DNA from: Scleropages formosus
Taxonomy: Eukaryota; Chordata; Actinopteri; Osteoglossiformes; Osteoglossidae
Length of the DNA: 64,000 nt
Direction of reading: 5' to 3'
Assembly (NCBI RefSeq): GCF_900964775.1
Contig: NC_041818.1
Span: 18,003,332-18,067,331, forward strand
Made by a program: the position numbers and the translations under genes. The notes under the pieces were generated by a model. The model saw only the letters and a program-made list of their open reading frames with translations. It searched no databases and was not told the origin of the DNA. Shown here piece by piece: positions 48,781 through 61,851 of the stretch. Each line of letters opens with the position of its first letter. Position 1 is the stretch's first letter.

Positions 48781-50164
48781 TTCTAGGCAGTGCTTGGCTG
48801 GTGTGATAGTTTCCACTTCATAATAATTGAGCCAACAGTGCCCACTAGGATATTCATACACTTCCTCCTTTATGCATTTTAATTACATTACAATTTTATT
48901 TCTTTTTATAACTCTTTAGTCTTCATTTTCACTTCTGTGCTTAAGATAACCAGTTTGATAAATGAAGCCAGAATAGATTGTTTTAAATTATTTTGTTCCA
49001 TGCATCAGAAAGTGTATGATTTTATTACTACAAATGAGGAAACATTGCATAAGCAGAAAGTGTCACTCCTCTTTTTCCAGGAAACATGTAACACAGAGAC
49101 AGCTGTCATTTCAGTAAAAGTGCAGATTTTCTTTTACTACTGCATGTGTTATATTTTACTTGAAGAAAAAGACTTTTTGTGAAGATTGCTAACATTTTTA
49201 AACAAATGCGAGTCACTTAAAACACTTAATTCCCCTCATTTTACATACTCAAAATTACAAAAAATATTTATCAGTTACAAATATTAGTTAAAGGTAAGAA
49301 CTGGAATCACAGTTAGTTACTTTGCATAAAACTGTCTGTTAAGACTTGGAAATACAAATGTTCAGTTATATGTGATGTACACCCACCTCCCACACACACT
49401 CTGTATTTGTAAGATCCCTTCTCCCCTGCCCCCATACCCTACCTGATGCCTTTCTGAACCTGCAGCTGAGCGGCTGAATCCGGCATATGCCAGTCATTTC
49501 AGGGCACAATTTTTACTGTTAACAAGCAGCTGTTGTCATACGTTGACATTGTGCTTTTTATGGATAAGGCTCATTACTGTTCCTGAGGGTTACAGAGGTA
49601 ATGAAGTCCAGCCTTGAGGGTCCAGCGGAAAAGGAACGTTCCTCAACACTGCCTTGTGGGGGTAATTATTAGGTAAATTAGGTATTGGAGGGTGTGGCTA
49701 GACATGGTTCAGCTGCACCACTGTTCTAGATACCAATGGGTTGTAAATTCAGACTTTACAAATACGTGCAAATGAGCACTTGAGGAACCACATTGAGTAC
49801 ATTGTGTGCAGGGCAGTAATAATATAAGTGGGAATTTATCTTTGAAAGTATGATTTTCAGCATCTGTTCTCAGATGACAAGAACTCTCAGAGCTGTTATG
49901 CAAATACAGTCATAATTTAAATGAGCTGAATGCTGTGTGGAGAAAAACGATTCCTTTACAAGAGGCCACCTCTCCTGAAAACCCCTGAGCATTGTTTCCC
50001 TACAATAAGACCTGAGGAGGCCAGCCGGCCATTACAGAAGCACCCTATGTTGACTGAAGATGGTGACCAACCGCCATGATACATGAGACATACCTTGCTG
50101 AACTGGGAAATCAAGTAACCATATAGCAACAATGCCATTATTACCTGTAAACTGATTAGAAGTC

Positions 50165-50462
50165 TTATTTAATCTAGAATGCCCAGGAGGGGTGGGCAGA
50201 TACTGGCACTTGGACCCCCAGAGGTGTTTTTTTTATTTCCTTGACTTTCAGTTGGGAGTTTTTTGTTCCTTTTCTCCATGGCCAGTAGGCACACTTATAG
50301 CTTTATAAAAGCATTGATAATGTACTACATTAGTCTGTAGTCAACTGTTTTCTTTGTTGTATTTGTTTCTTTGCCTTATTCTTGTGTTTAAGCACTTTGT
50401 GTCACTGTGTGAGAAGAGCACTCTATAAAAATAAATTGAATTGACTTGAATTGAATTGAATT
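50165..50462 (+). mobile_element. LINE 3'-end fragment (second family)
   Basis: GCCCAGGAGGGGTGGGCAGA, ACTTGGACCCCCAGAGG, then TTTAAGCACTTTGTGTCACT, AAGAGCACTCTATAAAAATA and a TTGAATTGAAT tail. The layout (3' UTR ending in a short tandem tail) is that of a truncated non-LTR element. A related copy lies at 33236-33345. Confidence 0.55.
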
Positions 50463-50472
50463 GAATCAAACT

Positions 50473-50673
50473 GGGGGGTGCGGTGGCGCAGTGGGTTGGA
50501 CCACGGTCCTGCTTTCTGGTGGGTCTGGGGTTCGAGTCCCGCTTGGGGTGCCTTGCGACGGACTGGCGTCCCGTCCTGGGTGTGTCCCCTCCGGCCTTAC
50601 GCCCTGTGTTACAGGGTAGGTTCCAGTTCCCTGCGACCCTGTATGGGACAAGCGGTTCTGAAAGTGTGCGTGT
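50473..50673 (+). mobile_element. GC-rich tRNA-derived SINE (family A), complete copy
   Basis: A-box GTGGCGCAGTGGG and B-box GGTTCGAGTCC perfect, tail GTGTGCGTGT. Flanked by a perfect duplication GAATCAAACT (50463-50472 and 50674-50683). It landed in the AATTG-type tail of an older LINE 3' end. Confidence 0.9.
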
Positions 50674-51624
50674 GAATCAAACTGAATCGAACTGCCCTTC
50701 AAAAAAACATCTGGGCAACTGTTACTTCCCAAATAATAATCAGCTATTCTTAGGCATGTTTAATGCAATCAGAATGGACTTGAAGTGATTTGCATGTCAA
50801 TTTTGGTTATTTATTGCTGTCTCTGTGTTACCATTAACCTGTAACAAGATTTAATAAATAGAAAACTACTGTTACAGAGGCAGCAGATACACATCATGAC
50901 AAAGAATGACAGAAAAATCATGCAAATTATCAATAGATATGGAACTATCTGTACACACCATCACTTACACTCTTGAACTCATCACTCATTACTCACTATG
51001 TCAGAGACAAGATGTTTCAGTGTGATTACTGCTGTTAATTGTCATTTGTAGAATTTCAGAAATTTAAGGTATACATGAACATAAAGTGTGTACTTGTATT
51101 ATCATACAGATGCACAAATACAGGCTTCCCAATACATACTCATAGTCCTATAATTTGGTTGTATAGGTACTCTATAAGCACAGTACAAACTATCAGCTAA
51201 AGCCTTACAAGAATAGGAGCCTTGATAATGCTGGGCACCACACAAGGCTGACCAGCTTACCTCCCATATGATGTGACTTTTCCTGTATATATAAGTTGTC
51301 CCCATTTGAGAGAATCTCAGAAATCTTGTAACATTTTATCATAATGTATAATCATAATCTGTCATGATAGCAAAAAAGATAAGTGCTAAAAGAAGTTCAT
51401 AAGGCAAAGGAAAGCCTTACTTGTCATAAGCCGAAGTGTCACTTTAAAATTTTGTGATAAAATGAATAAATTCTCTTGAAAGTTAGTATAGTTTTGCATC
51501 ACTGTAACTGATCTGATTTGATCTGATTTAATATTAACCAAATAAAAATTTTTTTAAAAAGCATTAAAAAAAGAAAAATAAAAGTAAATGAACAACAGAA
51601 GCCATCCATTTAATAACTACTAGA

Positions 51625-51930
51625 CCAACGCTTGGTTGTGATAGCAGGGAGCCTATTCTGGAATCATAGGGCAGAAGGTGGAGTACACCATACAGTGTGT
51701 CTATTGCAGGGATATCACACATTCCTTCAGTCACACACATACATACACATGCAAAGGGCAGTGTTGCCAGTTCACCTGGAGCACATGTCTCTGGGTTGCA
51801 GGAGGAAAGTGAAACACCTGGAGAAAATCCATGCGAAGATGGTGAGAAATAAAGGGTGTAAACTCTGCATAGATGGAACCAGGAACTGTGAGGCACCAGC
51901 ACTACCAGCTGTGCCACCATGCTGCTTATG
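51625..51930 (+). mobile_element. dispersed fish repeat, long copy (family C)
   Basis: Degenerate copy of a repeat common in fish genomes: AGCCTATTCTGGAATCATAG, a CA-rich middle, CACATGTCTCTGGGTTGCAG, GGAGAAAATCCATGCGAAG, GTAAACTCTGCATAGATGG, and CACTACCAGCTGTGCCACCA. Recognised by its stereotyped phrases; class not established here. Confidence 0.5.
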
Positions 51931-52251
51931 AGCTAAAGGATTAAAACAACAAAAGGGAAACAAAAAATAGTATCAAGATAAATGGGAGAATGTTAAAATG
52001 TATTCTGTATAAGTGATTTTGAGCATGTGGGTCTTAAGAGTGGACAGTGTCCAGAATTCACAGCAGTTCTTCATGTCAAAGATATCCTGGACAGAGAATG
52101 AGGAGCTAAAATTAATGGTTTTCTTTCTTTACATGTTTCTGTTCTAGTGCATTCTGGTCATTTTGCCTGTATTTAAAGGTAAAATTGTTGCTTTAGACAG
52201 TTCTAGAGAGGTTAAACACAAAAATATGTATAGATACCAATTGCGAATTAG

Positions 52252-52468
52252 AAAATCCATCCATCCATCACCAACAACCACTTGTCCTAAGCGGGGTTGT
52301 GGCGAGCCAGAGCCTTACCCAGTAACAGAGGGTGTAAGGCTGAAGGGGGAGGGGGCACACCCAGGACCGGACGCCAGTCCGTTGCAGGGCACCCCAAGCA
52401 GGGCTCGAATCCCAGACCCGCCAAACAGCGTGCAGCGGCTGAACCCGCCGCGCCACCACGCCCCCTGT
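52252..52468 (-). mobile_element. GC-rich tRNA-derived SINE (family A), older copy
   Basis: Reverse orientation; the tail is a short CCAT repeat (52257-52268) in place of the CA run. Possible imperfect target duplication GAATTAGAAA / GAATTTGAAA. More substitutions in the box regions than the intact copies. Confidence 0.75.
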
Positions 52469-53995
52469 AGAATTTGAAATTACAGAATATATATGCTAAT
52501 AAATGTGTTACATGGTTGAAAAATTAAAACTGTAGAACATACTCCTGCGTAATGATTTTGTGAACCAAATACTATTACTTTTGGGTAATAATTTTATCTT
52601 TGTTGTATCCATGCAGTCTAAATTACTTATGCCATGTTCATAGGAGGTGCTGATAGCTCAAACATCTAAGATAACCTGACTGACTAAAACCCTCACCCTG
52701 CAGGAAAATGCAAATTACATGCCAAATTAAGGACAAGTCAAGTAACCTTATCTCAGGATTTAAGCCATGATCTGGGCTGCACAGATTCAGCCTGCAGTTT
52801 TAACTATTACTCAAGATTCTGTCCTTGTCATAGTTAACACTATGAAACATATGAACATGGTACTACCTTGTAAACTGTATATATAATGTATTGTTTCACC
52901 ATTGTTGTATTATTATGCTTCCCTTTCTTAGATGGAAAGTCTCTGTATAAATGATCATTAGAGTATTATTCTTTTCAGGGTTACTGTCATTGAAAGAAAC
53001 TAGCAATTTGTGATTCCACTGGTTTCTGAGAGGGTACCTTGCTGAGTGCAATCACAGATTTGTCCTCAAGAACTAGAAATCACTGACTTTGGTAACATTT
53101 GCAAACATAGCTCTAAAACTTCACGTGCTCCCTACAAAAACTGCTTGATGTGACCTTGTCACATCTGAAAAAACTGATAACAGAAAACTATCCAACAACA
53201 GTTTTTCCTGATTCTGTATGAGAAATACAAAAACCCTATTTTGATGAAAATAATTAATCATTTCACTTTTATTCATGTAATTACAGTACTTTGAGGTAAA
53301 GCTACAACAGACTTTGCCTAGAAGGACTGAACAGACCAAAACATCTCCTATGCACAAAATGATTGATTGAAACCTCCAGTCTGTCAATATACTGTATGTA
53401 CAGTACATAAGCGACTGAAAGGTTCCAGCATCATTAGAAACAGCACACTTTTCACTTACACAGGCCAAATAGTATATAGAAAGCAGATTTCTGCTTTGTC
53501 TTTTCAATCACTCTTGCTTTTGCACTTCCAGTAACGAAATCTATTGTGGAAACCAGTGGACTACATGAAAAATGTGAAAAGATGCTTTTGATTGATGGAT
53601 GGAGAGATAGGGATCTTAACAGTGTATTTATATTCCCTGATCTTTGGTCTATGCACATCCTTAGACATTCATATTTCATCTTTAAAATGACTAAAGGAGA
53701 ACTGGAGGGCATACAGCTCACCTTAATGACAACTCCAGCAACGAGCCTCATGTGAACTTTGACTCCTTCATGTTCAGTAGGGCCTGAAAATTGCTAATGT
53801 TGCTAGAGCGATAAATTACCAAACAAAAAGAACAACCCTCAGCCTCCTTGCTAGTTAGATACAACACTGATGATTAGGTGGGCAAGTTCAGCTCCAGTAG
53901 CTGTGTGTGGGACCACCTGGTGATGATTAGCCGAATTTCAATGTCGGATTGTAGTTTTGACATTTAAGTTTTTTGGCTATACAGCCCCTCTTACT

Positions 53996-54119
53996 AAGTA
54001 GCTAATGTCTTACTCCAGGTTTGTCCCCAACAAAATAAAGAGAAGACAAAAACGAATAAAATAAGTAGCTATTGTCCCACTCCAGGTTTGTCCCCAACAA
54101 AATAAAGAGAAGACAAAAA
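53996..54119 (+). repeat. two-copy tandem duplication, period about 67 bases
   Basis: The unit beginning AAGTAGCTAATGTCTTACTC at 53996 recurs at 54063 with few differences; the shared core CCAGGTTTGTCCCCAACAAA continues into AATAAAGAGAAGACAAAAA. A young local duplication in the nhp2-foxi1 interval. Confidence 0.9.
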
Positions 54120-57100
54120 ATTAATTAAGTCAAAATGATACAGTAAGTACTGTCAAATTGTCTGATGTAACATTTCAGTACGATGCTCTACCATCATTTA
54201 TAAAAGACGTCAGACCGGTTACACTTTAAAAGGAGAAATATAAAGAAATTCTCGTTCAATCCAGGGTGCAAATTACCAGTGCATGCATCTTTGCTGGACC
54301 TGTAAAATTAAAGCACAGATAACTATATCAGACTTCACACAAACATTTGAATGAGACTGAATGAGATTCTCACATTGAAAATAAAAGCAGAATGATTTTA
54401 AAAAGATTAACACAAAAAAATGCAGTCAATGTAATGATGAAAATGAACAACCTGTATGGTACAAAATAACACATATAATCTTTCATGGGAGCCGATGAAT
54501 AAATTCTGCTACCTTTAATTTTTGTTTCCAAATTGCATAGCAGTATTTGAAGTTAATCATCAGGCAGTCTGTAATAAAAATCGAATTCAGATTAATTTAT
54601 GCAAAAAACATTTTCAAGGGGTTTAAGTTAAACAACTAGCTTTGATGAACTGGCACCCAACAGAAAACATTTGTCAGTTTCTAACAAAAAATGGCAATTT
54701 AAAATGGATACATACCAGCTTACATTTAAATGACCACATGTGTTCTTTCAGTATTACCCCAGTTATAAACAAACATTTGTGCAAGATAGCAGCTGCAGAT
54801 TACTTACAAATTGCTGGCTGATCAAACAGTTAAAATTCACCAGCAGTCATGCCCAACCAGGTATCTGCTACACAGGTAAATCGACATCCATTTTAACCTT
54901 TTACCCCCAGAAGGCATTCCTCCCACTGCCCAGAACAGAACAATACATTTTCTGCTGTAGCAAAAATTTGCATAGCGTGAATACAACAACACCGTTTGAA
55001 ACCTTCGTTTATTGCCTTGTGTTTCGCAGATCACTCAGAGCCATTCAACGTGCCCCAAGGCTGAAGCTGCTTGCTTCACGACTGTGCTTTATAGCCAAGC
55101 AAATTTTTCAACAACTTGTAATTCATTACCTCTTACATTTCTAATTATTTGAGAATAAGTAGGTAATTACCCTTGGTGTGTTTTATTTCTAGATTCATAT
55201 GTTGCACAAAACTGACATAAAATTAAGAAAGAACACCATTATCAATGTCTGCATAATGATTTCTTCCCTGATAACTGAATTTTCCGTTGCCCAAGTTCCA
55301 TTTTTAGGAAACCAGTTTTCAAAGCTGTTGATCTCATTTGAATCTGAGGACCAGAGGACTTTTGCATTACTGCAGGAGAACATAAAAGTGAATGTTCGGG
55401 GGATGTTTGATGAGACCTGTGGTTAGTCGCTGCTGATTATCAGGAGATTTGTTTTACGGCAGCCTTAAACAAACATCACTTTCTCCTGCTCACTCTTGAA
55501 CTTTCCAGGGGCACAGGAATGCTGTGTATGACCCCTCCACCCCACCTGCATTTTGCCCATGTGTGCCCCAATCCCTTGCCTACTCAGCAGCCGAAGGTGT
55601 CCAGATCTGTAGGGAGAGCAAGGGTATGGCGATTCTCACACTTGTGTCCGGGAATCAGTTAAACATCAATCACAGCGCTGTGCAGTTTCAGATTACATCA
55701 TGGATGAGAATGCTGTCTCCTGCTTGTACATTCCCTGTTTTCAGGTCTGATTACACACCGTCTGCTTTTTTTTATCCACATTCATGATCTTGGGTTCATT
55801 AGTTTCATGAAGACTTGACATACTGCCAAGAACGGAGTAATCTGAGCAACAAGAACAGAACCTTAGTGAACAACGTTTAGAGCTTTCGCTGAAGGTGACT
55901 AGGAGAAGGATAGGGGAAACTGGAGAAACAAGTTCTTTTTCTTCAGTGCTCATAGTTTTTTTGTCATCCAACCTGTCGTGTTTTTTTTTTCTCCTCCCTA
56001 AAATGGTTCCTTTTTCTTCCATTCGCTTGCCAAACTTCCATTGTACGGGTTTTTGAATTTTCTTAACTGAATTCCTAATTAAATGGCAGACTATACAATT
56101 CAGTGGATGCATAGAAACTTCCTTCCTTACATAGTGGAGAGTGAAGCTTTTGTAAGTCTGCTTGTGTGTGCATGACTGTGTATGAGCGTACGTGCATTAG
56201 TCTGATCCTAATCAGTTGATGATTTTCCAACCATCCAGCTACATAATCAAATATCCTTCGGGGAAATGCCTTATACAATGAAATATCTGAAACATCAACA
56301 TAATAAACTATATCACAAGTTAACTCAGAAAGCCAGAGGGTAGGCTTATACTTTAAGTCATATTTTCTGGAGTGGTTTAGGATATATACTTAACTGAAGG
56401 TGTCCAGCTGAAACTTCAGAACCAGTAACCTTTTTATGACAAAGCCCTGGCCTATGCATGAATACTGTGTGCATATAGATACACCAATAAATCAGCGTTT
56501 TGTTGATGGCACATTTTGTTTCTTAGCAACAAAAGATTCCTGAAACATTTTTTTTTTTGCCCACTGGGATGCAAATACAAGAAAAAACTGGCCAGCCTGT
56601 AACCATCCTGGTTGTCTCATACACTTTAGTCTTAAATGTAAATAGAGACAGAGAAGTACAGTACATATACCTCAGAAGTAAACAGTGTGAGGAAACAGAC
56701 TGAAGGGCTTTGTTGTCATTTTGGGTGTTAGGTGTCAAGTACTGTGAAAACATATTTTTTTTTATTTATTACAGTTCACTTATGAGATGCTAAATAAATG
56801 AGGGGATGACAATTTTCCTGAGGAGTCTGGTTTGAGCTGATTTTTAAGGTGTATAAGATTTAAGGCTAAAGGGGAAACCTGTGTCTTGAAACGATAAATG
56901 TGATACAAATGATAGAAAAAATACTTTTAAAAAAACCTAGTTGACTTAGGTAATAGCAAAAACTCAATTTGTATATTTTAATTTCATGTCTTAACACCAC
57001 AGAAGACCACTAAAGCGCTACTCTAACCCAAACCAATAAAATATTTAACACTTTAATATCTGTTTAAATGATGCCGTTTCTCATTTATAGACCTCCACAC

Positions 57101-57122
57101 AAAACATTTTTCTCTTTTTAAT

Positions 57123-57128
57123 TTTATT
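57123..57128 (-). terminator. foxi1 candidate polyadenylation signal
   Basis: TTTATT on the plus strand (AATAAA on the foxi1 strand), about 800 bases past the stop, giving a 3' UTR of ordinary length for a forkhead gene. Others in this AT-rich stretch could serve. Confidence 0.3.
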
Positions 57129-57398
57129 GACTTTAAAAATGCTGAACCATTTCATCCCGAATAAGGCCCTTGTTTATGGACCTGAAACACACCCCACAAA
57201 TCTGTTTCTCTTAACCCCCAGAGAATAAAGCTGCTCAAATAGCCCCAGACACTTTTTTATAAAAGGTAAACATACAGTACATCCCAACAATCATGCAGTA
57301 TATATTACAGCCACAGTATATAAATAGACAAACAAATACAAAATATACATTTTTACAAACAGCAGTGTCACACTGTCATTCATGAAACCAGTACATTT

Positions 57399-57401
<3 letters not shown>

Positions 57402-57435
<34 letters not shown>
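57402..57435 (+). repeat. (ATT)n microsatellite
   Basis: About 11 ATT units between the nhp2-foxi1 interval and the foxi1 3' end. A shorter (ATT)n lies at 26799-26817 in a gabrp intron. Confidence 0.9.
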
Positions 57436-57927
57436 CAACATTTACTATCATATATTTTTAGACAATATTTTAATTTGTTTGACTGAATTCACAAACTCAT
57501 TCCAAATCCTTTAAGTCACAAACAGAATAGATGTCAGCCTCCTGCCCAAGGTTTCACATAAGGCTTTAGGCGATAATATCAAAGGACAGGCAGTTTGGAT
57601 GTTTGCATGGAATGGCATAGTGTCAGCACCAAAGCTGATATGAGATTAGTGTATGCATGTGAGCTTTGACACTAGGTCTGGATAAGGGGCCGTGGGAGTG
57701 TTTGCCTTGTTCTATTGCCGCTGACTCAGGTGTTCCTGTGGGAGCCCGCTCTCGTCATCTTGCTGCCAAGTCACCATGCTGGGAAGAGCTGAGCAGGCCG
57801 CTTTGTGGGATTCTCTGCTGAGACACATTGTTCAGATGGGGGCTCTGCGCCAGTGAGAGAGAAACGCCAGTCAACACAATGGGCTGATGACTGCGTGTCT
57901 CTTTGCCAGTCTATCACTGAGTTTCCT

Positions 57928-59352
57928 TTACACTTCTGTGCCCTCCCGTGGGTAGATCACCCCGGCCGATCCGAGCCCAGGGTAGAAGTGGTTGTTAAAC
58001 TGGCTAAGAATGGAGCCACTGTAACCGAGAGATGAGTGAGAGGGTGACGAGGAGAGCGGAGGTGGTGGAGGCAAGGGGGCTGCCCACTCCGGTACTGTAG
58101 CGTTGGGGGAGTAAGGGCCAAAACCTGTGGCTGAAGAGGCCCGTGGGGGACCCTCCACTGGCAGGCCCAAAGGCAGAGGACGGCTCAAGGAGTCTTCTCC
58201 GATGCCCATTGATCCCGTCGCCACTCCAGACATCTCAGACAGGAAGTTGCTCAGGCAAGGTGAGGGCCCTGTTGAGGTGGGTGAAGGGCCCCGCTCTGGA
58301 GTGTTGGTGATGTCAGTTACATTGCTGGGGTTTTTGGGGCTTCCTCCTGCGCTTCTCTCCCCTGACTCTTGGGCCAGAGGTCCCCCAGGGGCTCCTTCAC
58401 CAAGGGAGTCAGACTTTCTCTTTCTCTTGCGACGGAAGTTGCCATTGTCAAACATCTTCTCACAGTTTGGGTCCAGTGTCCAGTAGTTACCCTTCCCTTA
58501 AATAAGATATAATAAGGATATTTAAGGATGAAACGATTTCTCTTGTGCAAACATTTGCTCTACTGAGGGTAAAAAGACATTTTTTTAAAATATAATCCTC
58601 TTTAATAACATTTAAGTTTTTCTTAAGATATACATGTTTCTATATACATATGTATCATTTTTATTTTATTTTTTTTCCCAGTAGCAGATCTATGAGTCAT
58701 GTCATTGACATTGAGGCATGTCATTTTAGTCCAAACAAAGACTGAAAATGCTCTTACCAGGGTCATCCTCATCCCTTGGAACCTTTTTAAAGCAGTCGTT
58801 CAGGGAGAGGTTGTGACGAATGGAGTTCTGCCATCCTGCCTTGCTCTTGTTGTAAAATGGGAAGTTGTCCGCCACGTACTGGTAGATCTGACTCAGTGTG
58901 AGGCGCCGATCAGGGGCTCCATGTATGGCCATAGCGATGAGGGCAGAGTATGAATATGGAGGCCGGACCAGTTTCATCAGGTCTTCCTGGGAAGGCAGAG
59001 AGAACCAGTTGAGGTCCCCTCCAACTCCACCTGCCCCTCCAGCACCCAGGAAAGGCCTCTGCATACCATAGTGCTGGGAGACGAATGGAGGAGCTGCTGC
59101 TCCAGGACCACCACTCAGGTAAGGAGAACTGTTGATCCCAGAGCCGTTGAACCACAGGTAGGGGTTGGGAGATGTGGTGGTGTAGTCCCCCAACTCGTAG
59201 GATGTGGGGGCAGTCCTCTGAGGGCTGGGCAGCGATGGTGGAGGATAGTAACTGTCGCTGTACATGCTGAGCTCAGGAGGCTCCTGTCCCAAACTAGGGA
59301 ACTGGGGACCACATCGAGGAGGTGACTGACCTTGTGACTCAAACGACGTCAT
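57928..59352 (-). CDS. foxi1: forkhead box I1 transcription factor, 2 exons, 387 aa
   Basis: DNA-binding regulator of otic placode, pharyngeal and ionocyte fate in fish, and of intercalated cells and inner ear in mammals. Exons on the minus strand: 58758-59352 (198 codons plus one base) and 57928-58496; 387 aa (human 378). Seen: N-terminus [20 protein letters not shown] and NPYLWFNG, as in vertebrate FOXI1; winged-helix domain about 128-222 with [19 protein letters not shown] and the recognition helix [19 protein letters not shown]; the intron falls inside DDPG/KGNYW, the FOXI position; basic nuclear signal RRKRKRK at about 221-227; serine/proline-rich activation region; conserved tail [13 protein letters not shown] then [12 protein letters not shown] minus-strand TATA box lies about 210 bases upstream of the ATG. 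Its neighbour in human differs (LCP2/DOCK2). Confidence 0.97.
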
Positions 59353-59560
59353 GTCCTCTCCAAACTGTCTCCTCTTTTTTCACTGGTGTCCTCAGCTCCT
59401 TACACTTATTTTCCTTTGTGTGCCTTCGTTGCTGGAAGGGTATCGGTCTGTTTTGATGCCTCCCCGTACCACAGTGGAAAAAGATTTTCTTGAACTGCAC
59501 TCTGTCCAAGCAGGTAGAATAATAAGGTCTGACACAGTTACCACCTGTTTCACCTGGTCC

Positions 59561-59567
59561 ATTTATA
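59561..59567 (-). promoter_or_regulatory. foxi1 TATA box
   Basis: On the minus strand CTGTATAAAT lies about 210 bases before the foxi1 ATG. It would place transcription start near 59530-59535 and give a 5' UTR of about 180 bases. No intron is needed between it and the ATG. Confidence 0.5.
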
Positions 59568-61299
59568 CAGCCACGGCGACACCCCTGTCTCTCCTGATTG
59601 GTTGGGTCCTACATGTGTCACAGTGTCAGTGTTTGCTACATTGTTCTTGGAGTGTCCTAAAGGATTTCCACAAGAAAATTTTCCACTAGTGTTTCTATAT
59701 CTTCCACTATTACAACCAAAACTTTATGTAAACGTTTTTTTTTTTGTTGGTATCTCTATCATAAGGCAATTAAATTGAAATTTCAGATTCATATGAAATG
59801 ATGTAAGCTTTTTGCGATATGTTTTTTTTTTTAAATTAAAGAATGAATAAATATTACAAGTCAGGAAATGCAGTTGTTCATTAGTTCATTAACCTTTACA
59901 CAACTATTATATAGATCTGTGGGGGTAAATCACTCTATTGATTTACCCTCATTAAGTAACTTTAACCACTGAGTAACCTGTTCTTTTAGAGAAAATGTAC
60001 AGAGATTACATAAATATTGAATAGTGAAACTCAAAATGTGAAATCTGTGAATGTGATTATCTGGAACATGGTCTTTTCTGTAAAATGTTTTATATTATTA
60101 ATTGTATTCTTTGCATCTGTTACCTTTTAATGCGGAATTGTATCAAAACGAAGGGGGTGCGGTGGCGCGTGGGTTGGACCGGGTCCTCCTCTCCGGTGGG
60201 TCTGGGGTTCGAGTCCCGCTTGGGGTGCCTTGCGATGGACTGGCATCCCGTCCTGGGTGTGTCCCCTCCCTCTCCGGCCTTACGCCGTGTTGCCGGGTAG
60301 GCTCCGGTTCCCCGCGACCCCATATGGGACAAGCGGTTCCGCAAATGTATGTGTGTGTGTTTCAAAATGTATGTGTAGCTCTCAGTCCAATCTTTTACTG
60401 TGTTCTGCAATTATTTATTCAGTTTTCATATCAAACATTCTGTAAAACATGTATGAATATATGTGATGTACTGGTATGTGTATGATATATTGTTATATTG
60501 GCATTAAAAAAGCTAATTTACTATAAATATTTTACATAGAAAACTTATCAGTTCCAGATAACTGAATTGTAGTACCTTTTTTTGTGAAATATTTTAGGTA
60601 ATTTCCTTGTTTTTAGGTTGTAATTCCCTGTAAAGTCAAATGATTGTTTAAATAATTAAACACTGCTCTCAGTATCTAGCAGTATGGGGTATTGGTTAAG
60701 CATTTTATCTTACTATATTTCTGTACACCGCTTTTCCTGTAATCCTTCACTTTGAAAATAAAGTAGCTGTTTGGATGTAAAGTGAGGTCAATTTAAATTA
60801 CAAAATAATTACTCAATTGTGCTGGATTATGTTTTTTTTTTTTTTCTCTGACGTACGTATAGCTGAGGGTAAACAATTTTTTTGGCACAGACACGAGCAT
60901 TTTTTTACCATTAGATCTTTCATTTATTTTCGTTTCTTTTTAAATTAACTGTGTCCAGGGCTGCACTAGACTAAGACATATAGCTGGCAAAAATATATAC
61001 CAAAACATGTCAAAATAATTTATATATTGCCCGTTATTTTTAAGGGTACATGTAGAGAGGTAAGACTATTGTTTAGTAAATATTTGTTTAGGACCAAATT
61101 TCGGATAACGTTAAGTTCAGATGAAAATTCTTGGGTCGTTACAGACCCCCTCAGATGCGTTTATAAAACACACATTGCCACTTCTAAGGTTTCTTATCGA
61201 AAGCAATATTTAAAACCATTATTCGTTTGGAATTATTCATCATCCTGCATGAAATTTTATTTCTTTTATTACGTTCTCCACTGGCGAGCAGGTTTCGTA
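59568..61299. other. foxi1-syce3 head-to-head interval
   Basis: 1.7 kb between divergent genes. Holds the family A SINE at 60153-60361, otherwise AT-rich unique sequence with no coding signal. Regulatory elements of foxi1 are expected here but cannot be read off. Confidence 0.5.
60153..60361 (+). mobile_element. GC-rich tRNA-derived SINE (family A)
   Basis: Upstream of foxi1. Body and B-box GGTTCGAGTCC are intact, but the A-box region reads GGCGCGTGGG, missing bases against GGCGCAGTGGG. GT-repeat tail at 60350-60360. Only a short flanking match (TCAAAA) is seen. Confidence 0.8.
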
Positions 61300-61535
61300 A
61301 CTGTGTCACGAAGAGACCTGGTCGCGCGCCGCTAAGCCAAGCGCGTCGTCCTGCGACCCGAGAAAAAGTTTGAAGGCGTCGCGCGAGTCATTTGCATATT
61401 TAAAACGAACGATTACTGGCCCTCGCCACTTTTCGCGGGACTCGGCCCCTCCCGGCGGCGCGCGGGGTTTCCGTTGAAGACAACGAACGGTCCGAAGGGC
61501 GAATACGGTTAGGGACGCTGCAGTGAAACCACAAA
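61300..61535 (+). promoter_or_regulatory. syce3 CpG-island promoter and non-coding exon 1
   Basis: CpG-dense stretch in AT-rich surroundings. It contains a perfect octamer ATTTGCAT at 61390-61397, an AT-rich ATATTTAAAA next to it, and TTTTCGCGGGA at 61430-61440, which matches E2F/E2F6 sites. The first exon ends at about 61535 before GTAAGTGAC. CpG-island promoters with E2F6-type sites are typical of meiotic genes silenced in somatic cells by PRC1.6 (established for mammals; here inference). Confidence 0.55.
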
Positions 61536-61851
61536 GTAAGTGACAATAATACAAGTATTAACCGCACATCTCTTTTCATCTTCTGCTCAGTGTAAATTAA
61601 AACAGCAATACATCCATTGAAGTTATATCCCAAATATTTTCAACCCGGCTTGCTGTTTTTCTTTTTTACCACACCTGAATCATGATGATTCAGTCACAAT
61701 CAGTGATGATCTGAAGCAGAGGTTACGCTCCGAAACTATTAGAAGTGAAACACGGTACGGGTATGCTGCATAACAAATTTAACTTTTTTGAATTTCTAAT
61801 AAAACCTTATCTTTGTGTGCAGCATTGCGTGTTTTGGTGTGTGGAAGGAAG

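Larger units (their letters stand above)
48781..57122. other. nhp2-foxi1 interval, second half
   Basis: AT-rich. Contains the LINE end and SINE at 50165-50673, the family C repeat 51625-51930, the SINE at 52252-52468 and the tandem duplication at 53996-54119. Open frames up to 134 codons (54740-55144) have AT-driven composition and no family resemblance. Confidence 0.5.

Noticed and set aside
50473-50560. tRNA gene from A- and B-box motifs
   Set aside because: No cloverleaf with a proper acceptor stem; the boxes are the SINE promoter, and the motif recurs in seven copies.
54740-55144. 134-codon open frame, plus strand
   Set aside because: Composition is AT-driven, no domain or family resemblance, no promoter or splice context; expected by chance in 64 kb.
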